From: Loxodes magnus
Lineage: Eukaryota > Ciliophora > Karyorelictea > Loxodida > Loxodidae
Direction: 5' to 3'
NCBI GenBank assembly: GCA_946699065.1
Contig: CAMPDV010000855.1
Location: 62,001-126,000 of the forward strand
Length of the DNA: 64,000 nt
The position numbers and the translations under genes were made by a program. The notes under the pieces are model-generated. The model was given only the letters and a program-made list of their open reading frames with translations, searched no databases and was not told where the DNA came from. How positions within the stretch are numbered: position 1 is the first letter of the stretch; each line of letters opens with the position of its first letter. Positions 35,270 to 47,585 of this stretch are shown piece after piece.

Positions 35270-35690
35270 TATTATAGAGTGTGTAGAACCTCGTTGGCGT
35301 GCAGCCCCTTCAATATCACTATTTAGTATTAAAAAAGATGTTCTCATACTTCTTATCGTCATTCTTACCATCCAATGAGTCACTTCAACTTTTCCAAATT
35401 GGGAATCTGCTAGCTAAAGATTATCTTCGAATCTTGAATCAAATGCTTCAGTCCTCTTGAATAAAATCCATATAAAAATTAGTAATATAGTCATTAGTAG
35501 GCCCGTCAATCAAACGTTCACACTGCTAGTGAGAAGTTTCGGGCAAGTTAAACTTGTCTCTTCCGAGCTTGTCTATCCTTCCCCGTGATGGCATCTAGAC
35601 TCTCAATACAGTATTTAATACATCAAACTACCTACTAGTTCTCCTTACCACAGCCGACATCCATTTTAATAATATATAATATACCCTTTT
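35270..35690 (-). mobile_element. SINE family 3 with Ulp1-like coding stretch
   Basis: Reading the minus strand, the island carries an ORF from ATG 35594 and ends in the shared hairpin (GCTGCACGCC-AACGA-GGTTCTACACACTC) and a TATAATAATAT tail. In the copy at 55070-55445 the frame is aligned and differs largely at third positions: CGG/CGA, AGG/AGA, GAC/GAT, and TGA/TGG at a shared Trp. The segment RLIDG[PS]TNDxITNxYxDxIQE resembles the start of a Ulp1/SENP (C48) protease domain, which in the family reads WLNDxxINFYxxLL. The catalytic His/Asp/Cys region is not present, so this is a captured or truncated piece rather than an enzyme. Confidence 0.45.
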
Positions 35691-36109
35691 TAGTGCAATA
35701 TAAATTACAAAACAACTGTCATAACTTTAAATATTTTTGCTATTATTTTTGTTTAAATATCTGCAGTATCTTACAGCATTAGCAATTCTTCTGCAATATT
35801 ATCATTATTTTTTTCTTACATAAAGAAAATTTTTAGACTGATCTTTAGGTTCTACATAATTAGGATTGCATATATAAATAAATATTTTCCGTCAACTATG
35901 AGAATTAGATTATATTTTTTTTAATCTAAGTGCTCGACTCTCATATTTATTCAAAACCTTTTTTTATATTTTCTCATTCTTTAGTGCTAGAAATCTGCTA
36001 TGCATGCTTTTTCTTCGTGTTCTTGTTCTTTTCTTAAGAGTTTAGCTAAAAAACAGAGAATTAATGAATTGATCCTCCTTTAAAATGTTTAAATAATCAA
36101 GGTATTTTT

Positions 36110-37200
36110 AAATCCGAGTAAAAGAAACTATATGCGTATGGATCAAGAAGGATTTGCTTAATTTATTAATAGATTGGAAAATAATGTTTTCGACAAGCAT
36201 AAGATTATTAATGAAGAAGAACTAAAAAGCAGCAATTGAAGAATTTATAACATTTCCAAAAGCTATACCTTTGTAAAAGAATAATAGGTGTCTTATTTGT
36301 AAGGGTTAGATCTTATTAGTTTTAAAGAAATTTAGGAAATCATTAAAGGACTAACTAATATAAATAATCTGGAATAGATGGCATAAAAGAAAAGTTTATT
36401 AAAGACGCTAATAAGGATTTTCATCTTGTAATATGAAATTTAGTTAATAATTTGTTGACAAATTAAAAAATCTCTGATTATCTCAAATAAGTAAGAATTT
36501 TTCCAATTTGCAAGAAAGGATCTAAGAATGATTGGAAGAATAGAAGACAAAAGCACTCATAAATGTAATTTTAAAAGAATATTATAAAATACTAACTTAA
36601 AGACTCTACAATATATTTATTAGCTTAAAAATATACATTCCATTAGTAAGTAAAGAGTAGATAAACAATGCATCATGTTTGAACTTTACATCAATTAATG
36701 ATTAATTTAGAAGGTAAGGGAAATCAAAGCGCCTACTTACAATCCTTATAGATGTAGAAAAGACGTTTGAAACTATTAACAGTAGATTATTGTTTCATCA
36801 TTACGTAGAATAAAACTATTGTTGCACTAATAAACTACTTAGAATTATTTTTTATCATAATCTAGATATTAGATTCATTTTAGATGGCATGCTTTCAAGA
36901 AACTTCTAATATAGTATTGGAGTATTGTAAAGAAGTTCACATAGTACAGCTCTAGTTAATATCTTTAATGATATTGTTATCAGGTATTTAGAAAATTAAT
37001 TAAAACTATTTGGCTTTAAAATCTATGGACATGTATTTGCTACTAAAGCTTGACCAGATGATTTGTAATTGATTTCTAATAAAGATTATAAGAATTTATT
37101 GATTAAAGCAACATGTAAAGTGTTTGAATGAGTAAAATTGAACATTAATGTTTGTAAGTGTGAGTATGGCTTAGAAGTTATTCATAAAAGATTCTAATGG
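36110..37200 (+). pseudogene. LINE reverse-transcriptase domain, frameshifted
   Basis: RT blocks run in order across three frames. About 36369-36550 gives SGIDGIKEKFIKD, then ISDYLKQVRIFPICKKGSKN. About 36553-37200 gives ALINVILKEYYKIL, the catalytic-Asp block TILIDVEKTFETIN, LQRSSHSTALVNIFND, AWPDDLQLIS (FADD-type motif with both Asp kept) and VFEWVKLNINVCKCE. In the last block the Trp nearly invariant in LINE RTs is TGA. Shifts lie near 36367 and in an A4 run near 36553. No endonuclease domain was found upstream. It belongs to the non-LTR class, and the clade cannot be fixed by eye. Confidence 0.8.
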
Positions 37201-37371
37201 ACATTGGAAAAATAAAAAAAGACACAATAATAATTAAAGAAAAGTATCAAGATATCCATTCCAATGTCCAATTCAACGTTTAATAAATTATGCTTCATAA
37301 ATTTGACAAGATTTTAAATATATAACTCCATAAACGTAAATTTAAGAATTAAACTTAATAATTATTACATA

Positions 37372-37660
37372 ATTTAATTTAAATACGGTAGACCTTGCCT
37401 CTAAAGGTTATGAGAAGATTTTCCCAAAGATGAACAGACGGAGAAGCAAGCCTTCTAAATATTGGACCAGATTAATCTTCTCATCATGGGTTGGAAATCT
37501 ACCTGTAATCACCTGCTGGTGTCCTGTGCTTTGAAGAATTGGAACCGTAACCTTGCCCGAAATTAGAAGAGAAAATGCTATGGGAATTAAAAAGACTTAA
37601 AAATTAACTTTTTAAAAAGATGTGTCCTATTGAAGAACTATGTCCTCTATAATAATATTT
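37372..37660 (+). mobile_element. SINE family 1a, complete copy
   Basis: Starts AATTTAAATACGG. It shares CTTGCCTCTAAAGGTTA and CATCATGGGTTGG with the copy at 14128. Its 3' end forms the left edge of the segmental duplication (37609). It lies about 100 bp downstream of the RT fragment in the same orientation, so it could be the 3' UTR of the same LINE, but the solo copy at 14128 shows it moves alone. Confidence 0.65.
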
Positions 37661-37697
37661 TTATATATTTAAATTTTAGTTATAGAACCTACAATTA

Positions 37698-38329
37698 CAT
37701 CGAAAAATTGGTGAAAATCAATACTTTCAAAAGAATAAAAATTAAAGGATATGTTTGCTTCCTTTCTTTAACATATTATTGTATAGAACAATTTCAAAAT
37801 CAGAGTTAGAAAGAATAAATACATAATTTGCTTCTTCCTGTATAGAAAACTACTCCTAAATATTAGAAGATCTGAACTCTATTTATAGTTTCATCATTAT
37901 ATTGCTTAACAAATCTAATAAAAATATGACTTAATTAAGAAACTGCATTAATTTAGGATAAATATCGAAATTTAACTTTAAGAAACACATTTTGTATATA
38001 GAGAACGCAAAATGGATTAAAAAATCCGCAAGCAGTTTAATCTAAACTTAAATCACTACAATAATACAGCTTTTGCATTTACAACTGTAAATTTCATCAT
38101 AATTCATAATAATTATCTTCCGAAGATAAAAATCATAAATTTGAACGTTTTTAAGTCTTCTTCCTTCACTTATAACAACTCCTGATCACTCTAAGCCTGG
38201 TAATGTAAGCTTAGTTTTTTGAATTTAAGCTTTTTAAATGAGCTTTAAAAAAATAAACAACTGGCTTTCTAGGAGAATAATACATCTAAACAACAAATTA
38301 TCCTGACTCAGATTTTGAAAGCTAAACAT
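37698..38329 (-). CDS. Duplicate of the unassigned coding-like stretch
   Basis: Appears identical to 90-721, including the internal frame change. It adds no independent evidence for coding because the duplication is too recent. Confidence 0.35.
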
Positions 38330-39477
38330 CTGTGTATAATTAAATTAATAAAATCTTATTTAGAATTAAAATATCATATTTTATCTTTTTAGCTTTTTGA
38401 TAAATACTCTTAATTTCAAATTTTTAAGAATATTAAATAGGTTATAATTAATAACTAATACATCTTATAAGATCACTTTCTCAATTTTTATAGCAAAGTA
38501 ATATTAGTTATATTGACTATTGATGCTATTTTTTGAGTTATCATTTAAATTATTAATAGATTTATGATTTTATTTAATACTTAATACAGTTACTTCTTTT
38601 GCTATTTCTATACTTATTTTAAAAGAATCTAGTTACTACTATTAGAACTCTCTTTTTTAAAATAAATAGTTTGCTACTAAGAAAATTATAAATATTTAAG
38701 AAAGAAAGCATATTTTTAATATATTGTATTATTATTTCTGAATTAATAGAAAAGAGTAATCTAAACATAATATATATCTTTGTAACAAGTATGAGATAAT
38801 ATAAGTATTAGATTAGCTAATATAAATTATTTAAAACTAATTAAACAGATTATTATTTACTCTTAATACATTTTATTTACTTAAACTACTATTTTTCTAT
38901 ATCTATTGTTACTAATCAACATTTCATGCTTTGCTTTATAGCACATCATCCATTATTTTATATTAAACTTTACATAAGATTTAAATATAAAATTATGATA
39001 TAGATAATCATATAAATATTTAATCTTGAGGAATTAAAATGAGCTAGAATTTAAGATTTAACTCTTAATAGAAAATTTAAAAAGCTTTTTAATTTAATCT
39101 TTTTCTAAGCTTCATATACTTTTATGTTTAGACTATAGTAAAATTTTATTACTTTAATTAGGAGATTTAAATCTATTTAAAATAGTATTATTTAGTGTAA
39201 ATACTAAAATAAGTTAAGTTTTATAGTTGTTAGAATCTATAAACACATCAAATTTCCTTTTATTTATATTTAATACTATTATTTCTATATATCTTATACT
39301 ACATATCTTATACTATATTACTATTCATATTTCCCATTTCTAACTAACATACTCCACTCTTATTCTACTTATCTAAAATTTATTTTTTATTATAAAATAT
39401 AAAAAGTATCTTAATAAGCTATTTTAAGTAATTTTATTTATTTAATTTAAATTATTTATTAAAATATAAAATTAAAT

Positions 39478-39786
39478 AATTAAAAAGATGGTGGGAGCTG
39501 AGATTGACCTTCTAAATCATACTTTCTGGTTTTATGGCTAGGAACAAATTCCTTTCCTGTCGCTGAGAAAGTCCCTGGTCAAAGTCAACCTTTGCAAGGG
39601 AACGCCTTCATTTTGATTATCCACTCCTGGTAGGGGCTTGAAGCCTGGCTGCCCATAGCGATGGAGCTCCCTGGCAGCTGCTTTTCGAAAGCAACAGGAT
39701 ATCCCCGTTATCCCATGAAGGGAGTGTTGGGGTCATTAAACTGCAAGAAATTGCAGTCCAAAACTCTTTTAGTTTAAAATTAAATT
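39478..39786. mobile_element. GC-rich 309-bp insertion, second copy
   Basis: Same island and same 16-bp flanking repeats as at 1870-2178, carried along by the segmental duplication. It shows five or more transitions. One of them breaks the GGAAC-AA-GTTCC palindrome; the CTGCAA/TTGCAG stem is intact. Confidence 0.75.
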
Positions 39787-39818
39787 AAATATAAAATTAA
39801 ATATTTATTTACTTTCTT

Positions 39819-41629
39819 TCAAGTTTGAATGCTATCTTTCTCAACATTATGGAATATTGTCATCCTTACGAACTTCTATTTAAGTTCATACACCAATTAT
39901 TCTTTTATTGACGTTCCTCTAATATCTAAATATTTAAGATTTCTATAAAAAGGATATTCTTATCCCTCTTAATCACAAAGTGGAAAACCTTCCTATGTAA
40001 TATCCTTTGAATTCGCAAGTTTTAAATACTTTAATTGCTTACAGTTAGTTACTATTTTTACTAAATCTTTGTTACTTAGTTCAATGTAATAAAAATTTAA
40101 TTATTTTAATTTGTTTATTTTAACTATTTCATCTATTCAATTCTCATCTAACATTTTGCAAAATATCAAGTCTAAACTTTCTAACTCCTTACAGTTTTAA
40201 CTCAAAGATTATAAAGCCTTATTATTTAGTTTTTCCATATCCCCAAAAGATAATTTTTTTAGTTTTCTACAATTCTCAAAAATATAACATAGAGTTTTAT
40301 TAGAAAGTTATATATCATAACTAAAAGATATTTTTTTATAATTCTATCCGTAATCTCCTATTTTCTTCAAAGATGTATTAGTAAGTTTATATAATGAATC
40401 TAATATAGTAGATTTTAAATTAGGACAGTTTTACATTAAAGATATAAGGTGATTATCATTAAAATTATAGCAATAATAAATCTCTATATGTTATAATTTA
40501 TTATGCTACTTAGAAAATAATTATTATATTGTTTACATTTATAAGTTTCGATAAATTTTTAAACTACTAAGGTTCAAGTTTCTTATCTTCAGTATGAATT
40601 ATTCTAATTAATTTTATACTTTATAAGAGTCAATTTTGCTTAAATTAGGACATAAATCAATATAACTATCCATATTTTCATTTTAGTTTATATTTACTTC
40701 CTCTAGTGAATTTCCTTTTTTCTACAAATATTGCAATAAAATATCTTGATTAAATCCTTTACTAAATAAATTTAGTACCTTTAAATTTAAATCTAAACAG
40801 TAGTCTAGTAAAAACTTTCCTGTTATCTATTTATAACTTATGTCTTAGATTTCTAAGGATTATAAATGAGTCAAGTTTTATAAAAAACTTATACTTTCTC
40901 CTTAAAGATTGAAAGCACTTAAAACTATTTTTTTTCTTGAAAGGTTTGATCTAAATTATTTAGTTCAAGTAAATGAATTTCTTATACTAGTTTATATCCT
41001 TTTTTATGTAAATTTAATTTTAGTTCTAAGCATTTTTTCATTTATTGAAAGATTTCTTCTGCTTAATTTTGCTTTTATCAATCATAAGTATTAATATATA
41101 AAATTTTAGTATCAGATTATAAAATTTATTTGAGAGTTCAGTTTATTTTATTTTAAACGTATTCTTTATTACTTGAATATTATTTTATTTCTAATTTTTT
41201 ATATTAATATTTAAACTTATTTAGAAATTAATTAACCTATAATAGTCTACTTATGTCTATATTTTTAAGAAACTAACAAATATTTTGAAGAATATAAGAA
41301 CTGGAAAATAAAGTTTATTTACTACTTTTAAACTGCTTAATGCTTTATTATTCTATAGAAAACTATTCTTCTTAGTTTAAGTGTTCATGAAATCTCTTCA
41401 TTGGAAGCGTTATTTCTTAATCTTAATAGTCTTTTTTTGATATTTTTTAATTTATCAAATTATTTTTTTAATTTTAATCTTAAGTTAAATGACTTTATAT
41501 TTGGACTGCTACTTAAGTTTCTTGGTGTCTATTAGATTCTTCTTATTATTGATTAGAAGAGGACTATTATTTTGGATTATCTAGCGTATAGTTTTAGTTA
41601 CTAGTTGATTAATCAGTCCCACTTTACAT
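39819..41629 (-). pseudogene. F-box/LRR gene, copy 6 (28-bp deletion)
   Basis: Duplicate of copy 1 with the same deletion. At 40301-40358 it differs from copy 1 at many clustered bases (AACTAAAAGATATTT for AATTAAAGGATATTT). There it resembles copies 4 and 5, which suggests a gene-conversion patch. Its upstream sequence is block B. The plus-strand open frame at 40909-41094 is antisense. Confidence 0.85.
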
Positions 41630-41779
41630 TTTATTATAATTTTTTATTTTATGAGACTATTTATACTTAGATTATGAATAACGGCTATCTTTTTAAATTT
41701 ATACAATCATAATCATATTTTAAATAGATTTAAATTAGTAAAGTAAACCTTTTTATATTATATAAATTAATAAATAAGA

Positions 41780-42085
41780 TTATAGAGCAAGTAGCAACCC
41801 AATGATGTGCAGTTCTTTAATAAAGATTTTTAAGGTTTAAATATCTCTTTGTTGAAGTCTTCCAAAGCGCATACATTCCTTTGTGAATCTTGTCTTCTAA
41901 AGGGCGGTGATCAGAATCCTCCCTAAGAGACCTTAAAATTTGGCATCTTTCATCTTTAACTTTACTTGATGCTTCTTCAGTTTTTTCTTCTCTTGGTTTC
42001 TACGAGATTCTTGTTCGGTTTTTCGTCCATGGTATTTCCTGGTTACATAATTAAAGTAAATCTCAGTTGGAGGATTGCTCCTGCC
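41780..42085 (-). mobile_element. SINE family 2, block-B position
   Basis: Orthologous position to 24140 and 59125 within block B. The 5' start is mutated (TTTTAATCAGG for TTTTAAATAGG), and the outer hairpin stem carries one mismatch, so it is a decaying copy. Confidence 0.6.
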
Positions 42086-42579
42086 TGATTAAAATTAATA
42101 TATATAATAATAATAGTTTATTATAATAATTCAGCTTTAATTGCTTATCCAAATTTTGTTCTTTATATAATAAGAAAGTAAAACTTCTTATCTCCAATTT
42201 CTTTTTTTTGAGTCTCTATTTAGATTTTCTACTTCTTTAAATCATTATTTTATTTATTTTTAAACATTTCTAATTATACTTTAATTATTCTTTTTCGATA
42301 TCTTCAACTGTTCAAATCAGGTTGCCCTAAAATGTATTTTCAAATTTTCATATTGCACTATTTTAATTTCTTGTTCCAAGTAGATGAACTTTCTCAAGCT
42401 TTTCTTTATCAGTGGATTTCGACTGAAGTTAGAAATTAGAAGATTAAAAATCTTTAAATATACTTCTTTCAGCCTATTGCTTATGTTTAGAACCTTCTAC
42501 CCAAATTGATTTTAATATTTTGTCAAAGGACTAAGTTTTCGCATGAGGGAACAAAATTTGAATAAAAAAATAACTAAGA

Positions 42580-42895
42580 TTATAAAGCGTTTAGTACTAC
42601 GAAAGCGCAGCTCTTTTATTAAATTTTTTAAAGTTTAAAAACGTATTACATTACATTCTTCACTACACTATTATCCCTTTGAAATTCTTGTTTCTTATAG
42701 GGCCAGTGTCGGAATGCTTCCCTAAAAAAACCTTAACCTCAGGCATCATTCAACATATCGTTACTTGATGCCTCGGTCTTGACATCCTTGGCTCCTGCCA
42801 AGATTCTGTTTCAGTCTTCACATGTGCTACTTTCTGGTACTAGAGTTTCTATTAATCACAGTGGAAGGATTTCTTCTCTCTATTTAAATTCAATT
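42580..42895 (-). mobile_element. SINE family 2, diverged copy
   Basis: Minus strand from AATTTAAATAGAGAG to AGAGCTGCGC...GCTTTATAATC. It contains GGCATCAAGTAACG...GATGCC, a 6-bp stem matching the family. It is absent from the other block-B copies, so it is a later insertion. Confidence 0.65.
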
Positions 42896-43424
42896 ATATA
42901 TTATAATATAATACTTAACAAATAAAAAATAAATATAAGAGATAGTTTGATTATGATAATATAGATTGAAAATAAAAGATATAATAAATTAAAATAATTT
43001 GAATAAAAGGAAGAATCCTTATAATAGCAAAGAATATTCAAAACTATCTTATTGAAATAGATTAAATTTAATAGGAAAATCTCTTTTTTAAATAAAATGT
43101 TTATTTAAACTTAAAAATTGAAAATAAAGTGTAAAAATATTTAAGTTTTAGTATTTAATAATATTTATCTCTTACTCTATACAAGCCTAATAAAAAAGTT
43201 ACTCTATTATAAAATAAAAAATTAAGAGACTTTCTATTTTAAAATTGATAAAAATAGCTTTGAATCAATAAAAAATGAATAATTAAAATTTGTAAAGAAC
43301 AAAATATAAGTTTACTAATTATAAAATAATAGAAGCTAAATATCAATAGAAGTAATACTTTAAAAATAAGTACTTTATTATAATTATTTTTAAAAATCTT
43401 TATTTTTCTACAATAACTATTAAA

Positions 43425-44466
43425 TAATAAATAAATAAATTTGATTATAGAGCGCGTAGCACCTCGTTGGTGCGCAGCTCTTTACATATCTCAATATATG
43501 TCCGTTTCTTCAAGTAAGCCTTCAGGTAATAAAAATACTTCTCTTATTAGTTACATATCTTCCTCACTTTCCTCAATGTTAACTCTTGTTCTTCTGTCTT
43601 CTATCTATCTACGCTTTTTTAGATCTTTATTGCAAGCTTTATTTATTTTTTCTTACATATCTTACTAATTTTCATTTCTAATTCTTTTCTTCTTGATCAA
43701 GCTTTTATACATTCATAAAAATTATCCTTTTCCTGCTCTATAGTCTTTTCTTATTTCTCTTTTGCATTCAATTTTCTTTTCTATTTATCCTCTTTTCCTT
43801 TTTTCTAATATATTTTTGATATAATCTTTTATTATCAAGTCAGCTTTAGCTCTTTTACTTTTCTTAGATTCTAATGAATTTCTCGAGTTTGGCCGTTCCT
43901 CATATTATATCAAATAGCTCCATTCCTTATCTCTCTACTCCTGATGCTCTAAGATTTCAGATAAATTATTATCTTCCTTCTTTGTATTCTGAACAGTTTT
44001 CTATGATATGCCTTTCGTTTTCTCTTGCATTGCTACAGAAAAGGCACTGACTTGTCATAATTAGGTGTCTTTCTTTTAAGCAATCCTAACTCCCATTACA
44101 TCTCGTTCTTATTCTAAATAGGTAACATATTTCTTCTTTTCTATTTTTATTATATCTCAGGTAGTTTGGTGGTCCTACTACAATTCATCAAATCATGTTT
44201 TTCTATATTGTAATGTTGTTATCATTTACTCCATCCTTTCTATCTTCTACGTATACTTTATATTCTCATATTACACGATTAATGTTTTTCTTTCCTTTTT
44301 AATTGTTATTACCATCATCTATAAATATTTCTTTGTCTTCAATTTTTAATTCTACTTTTATTGCTGTGCAGTATTATTCAAATATAAAATTCTCTTCTTT
44401 ACTTAGGTCGAACAATAATCTGTCTACTTTTTTTCCTTTTTTCCTATTAATTTGCCTCTTAATCTT
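43425..44466 (-). mobile_element. 5'-truncated LINE: ORF2 C-terminus and 3' UTR
   Basis: Inserted in block B where 25366-25390 is uninterrupted. The minus strand encodes about 300 protein-like residues in one frame. They include LFRIRTRCNGSQDCL and a C-x2-C-x8-H-x4-C zinc motif (CLFC...RHIIENC, 43993-44046) followed by FIWNLRASGV. This is the typical C-terminal zf-RVT type end of LINE ORF2. The 3' end is the strongest example of the shared hairpin: AGAGC-GCG-CACC, loop AACGA, GGTG-CGC-GCTCT. Truncation at the 5' side is normal for LINE insertion. The open frame at 43441-43668 is antisense. Confidence 0.8.
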
Positions 44467-47214
44467 AATAAAATATTAAAAATAAATAATTAAAGAATAA
44501 TTCCTAACTTAATTATTATAAAAAGTTTAGTAAACTTTTTATTTTTAATAACTTAAATTTAAAAAGCAATAATAATTTACTATAAGTAGATTAAATTTTA
44601 CTTACCATAACTTAAGTAATTAACATATATTTTACATTCTAAGCTAATTTTAATATTTACATTTATGTTAAATAATTATTATAAAACATTCAGGAATATA
44701 ATCTTTATAATATTATATTGAGAGTAGATAAAGTTATTTACATTTAAATCTAAATGATGGACTATTTAATTTACTTTTTTACTTTCTAAATCTTTTTAAG
44801 CAGATTTTTTCAACAGTAGTATGATTTTAATATCTTACTTTATTTTACTTAATATTATTTGTATGTTTTATATCAAAATCCATAGTTAAAACTTAAGCAA
44901 TTATTAAAAATGAATTTCTTACAATTAAAATTATAAACAAAAGAAATAAAAGGTTAATTTAAGATCATTTAATAAATTTTTTCTATAGTTTTTCTATCTT
45001 AATAAAAAGCTGGGTATTTAATTTTTATTTAATACTATTTTTGTAAAATAAAACTAAAATATGCTTTAATCAATAATGAGTAAAAATATTTTAATTAAAA
45101 TTTATCTTTCGAAATAGCTATTTATCAATTAATAAAGTATTTAAAAATATCTTTAAAGCCAAAAATAATTAAATTTAAATATCAATTTTAGATTACTTTT
45201 TATAATTTTATATAATAGAATTAAAATATATTTTAAAGGCTTAGAAAAAGAAAATATAGAACTTTATCTGAATTTTCTTAAAAACATTTTTAAAATGATT
45301 ATAAAATAAATAGTCTTTATAGTCAAATTATAATTTTCTTTTAATTTAATATTATAATAAAAATGAATTGATGAATGCTATGTAATGTGATTCAGCAAAT
45401 ACTCTTTATTAAAGTAAATGTTTTTTTATTTATTTACAAAGAGTCTTTATTCATTATAACAACTTAATTACTTTTCATTTTAGTTACTTATTTTTTGCAT
45501 AGTTAACTTTTTAAATTATATGCATAGTAATTATAATTATATTTAAATTTTTTACTATTATAATAAAATATCAGATAATATGAAAATAAATAGAGTTAAA
45601 TAACTAAGTTAGTAGTTAAAAATATGATTATTTATTTTTATTAAGTTATTTTAGCTTATAAAATAATAATTAATTTATAATTAATTTCTTGTTTTAATTT
45701 TATTCTCATTTTCTTTCTTCTAAAACTTATTAACTTATAACTGTATTTTATAATTTAAATTTAAATTATTTTTTATTAAATTCTATTTATTCTAATGAAG
45801 ATTTAAGTATAGCATTAAATATGATTTTATATAATTAATTTAATAAAATGTATATTATAAACATAAATTTTTAAATTATTTTAGTTTTAAATATCTATTA
45901 AATAAGTTTAATCTTAATTAGCTTCAAAATTCTTTCAAAAGAAAAAGTAAAGATTATAATAAATTTACAAATTATAAATGACTCATAGCTAAATAAAATA
46001 TTTAAAAAATGAATTCAAGAAAAAGTAAACATATATAAAAGATATTTTAGTAATTCAAAAGAAATAAGAAAATATTATGTTATAAAATCAGACTAATTTA
46101 AGTTATAAAAGATTAATTAAAAAATCTTATAAATTTCTAATTTTATTTATTATTTACTTTATTAAACTAAGTATAAATAAAGAGAAATTTCTTAAATATT
46201 AATTATCTTATTAATTAATCACTAAAAACTTAAAAAATTAAATATTTATTAATGATTGTTATTCATTTAATGTAATTAAAGAAAGCTTAGCAGTTATCTG
46301 TTTTTTAATAAATATATTTTTATTTAGATTTTCAAATAATATATCAATTTTTTAATCTTTTTTAAAAATAAAATTTAAGTTATTTTATGAAATATTTTTA
46401 ATTTAATTAGGGTTTAATGGTATTTTTATTTAAGATATTTTGAATAATTAGAATGAAATAAATTTAAATTTTTTATGAAGTTTATGTTTATTTTATGGAG
46501 GATTGTACTTTTTAATATTTTTAGATAGTTTTAAATATTTTGTAAATAGAATTTTCTCTCTTTATGTTTAATGTGTTTATTTATTGGTTATATTTGTATA
46601 TTTGTAATTTTGCATAAGAGTTTTTACTGTTGCAAGGTAATTTTGTTCATAATAAATCTGTATTTTGTAAAAGTTAAAATATAATATTGTAAAATAGTAT
46701 AATAATTCTTTACTTCAGCTTTTAACTTTTATCAAATTATTTTATTATTATTTGATAATTTCTCTTTTAAATTAATTTGAATTACATGTTTTACTTTTAT
46801 AGGTATGCTTCATACCTTCATTAAATATTTTAGGTTAGTTTAATTTTTAAAATGTTAATTTAATAGTTTGTATTAAAGCTAGCTGCTCTTAGTATAATAG
46901 ATTAGTTTAGTTTAAAAATGTTGATATATTTGTCTATTTAAGCAATCTTGAAATGTGATAAATATAAGTTATAGCAGATTGCAATTAATATCTACTCTTA
47001 AATGTTAAAATTAAAATATATATAAAATGTAAATTTTATTAAATATAAAGATTAAAATAACTTATCATAGTAATTATGCTTCAAAATGTTAATAATTAAT
47101 TAGTTTTATCACACTTAAAGGTAGGAATTAGTTATTAAATTATTAATTTAGCTAAGTATTTTATTTAACTCAGATTATACAATTTTTATTATTAATTTTT
47201 TATTAGTTTTCTAT

Positions 47215-47585
47215 AGATAAAAATAAATGAAAATAAGATAAATTTATTTAAAAACTATCTATATTTTTAAATATTAAAAGCCATAAAAATAATATATTTT
47301 ATATACATATTTTACTATAGAAAGGCTATCTCAAATTATACTTAAGACTTAATTATTTTATATCTCTATAATAGATAGTAAATATTATTTTTATATAGAT
47401 GAAATTTTATTTAACAATTTGTATCTATAAAATATATTATTTACTATCTATTTTAGAGAGATACTAAAATAACTCTACTGTAAAAAGATTTATTTTAAGA
47501 TATTAAATTTAATTTATTTCTACTTCCTCAATGTAAAAAATAAAAATAAACATGAACAAATTATAAATTTAGTTTCTTAAGAGAT
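47215..47585. mobile_element. Palindromic ~370-bp insertion in block B
   Basis: Absent from the matching place in block-B copy 1 (about 28400-28450). Its centre is an imperfect inverted repeat: arms 47361-47387 and 47433-47463 share AATAGATAGTAAATA. No ORF and no clear terminal inverted repeats were seen. It could be a MITE or a folded non-coding insertion. Confidence 0.45.

Larger units (their letters stand above)
37609..41688. repeat. Segmental duplication, right copy (partner 1-4080)
   Basis: See the left copy. Beyond 41688 this copy continues into block B, whereas the left copy continues into the WD40-type gene. Confidence 0.95.
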
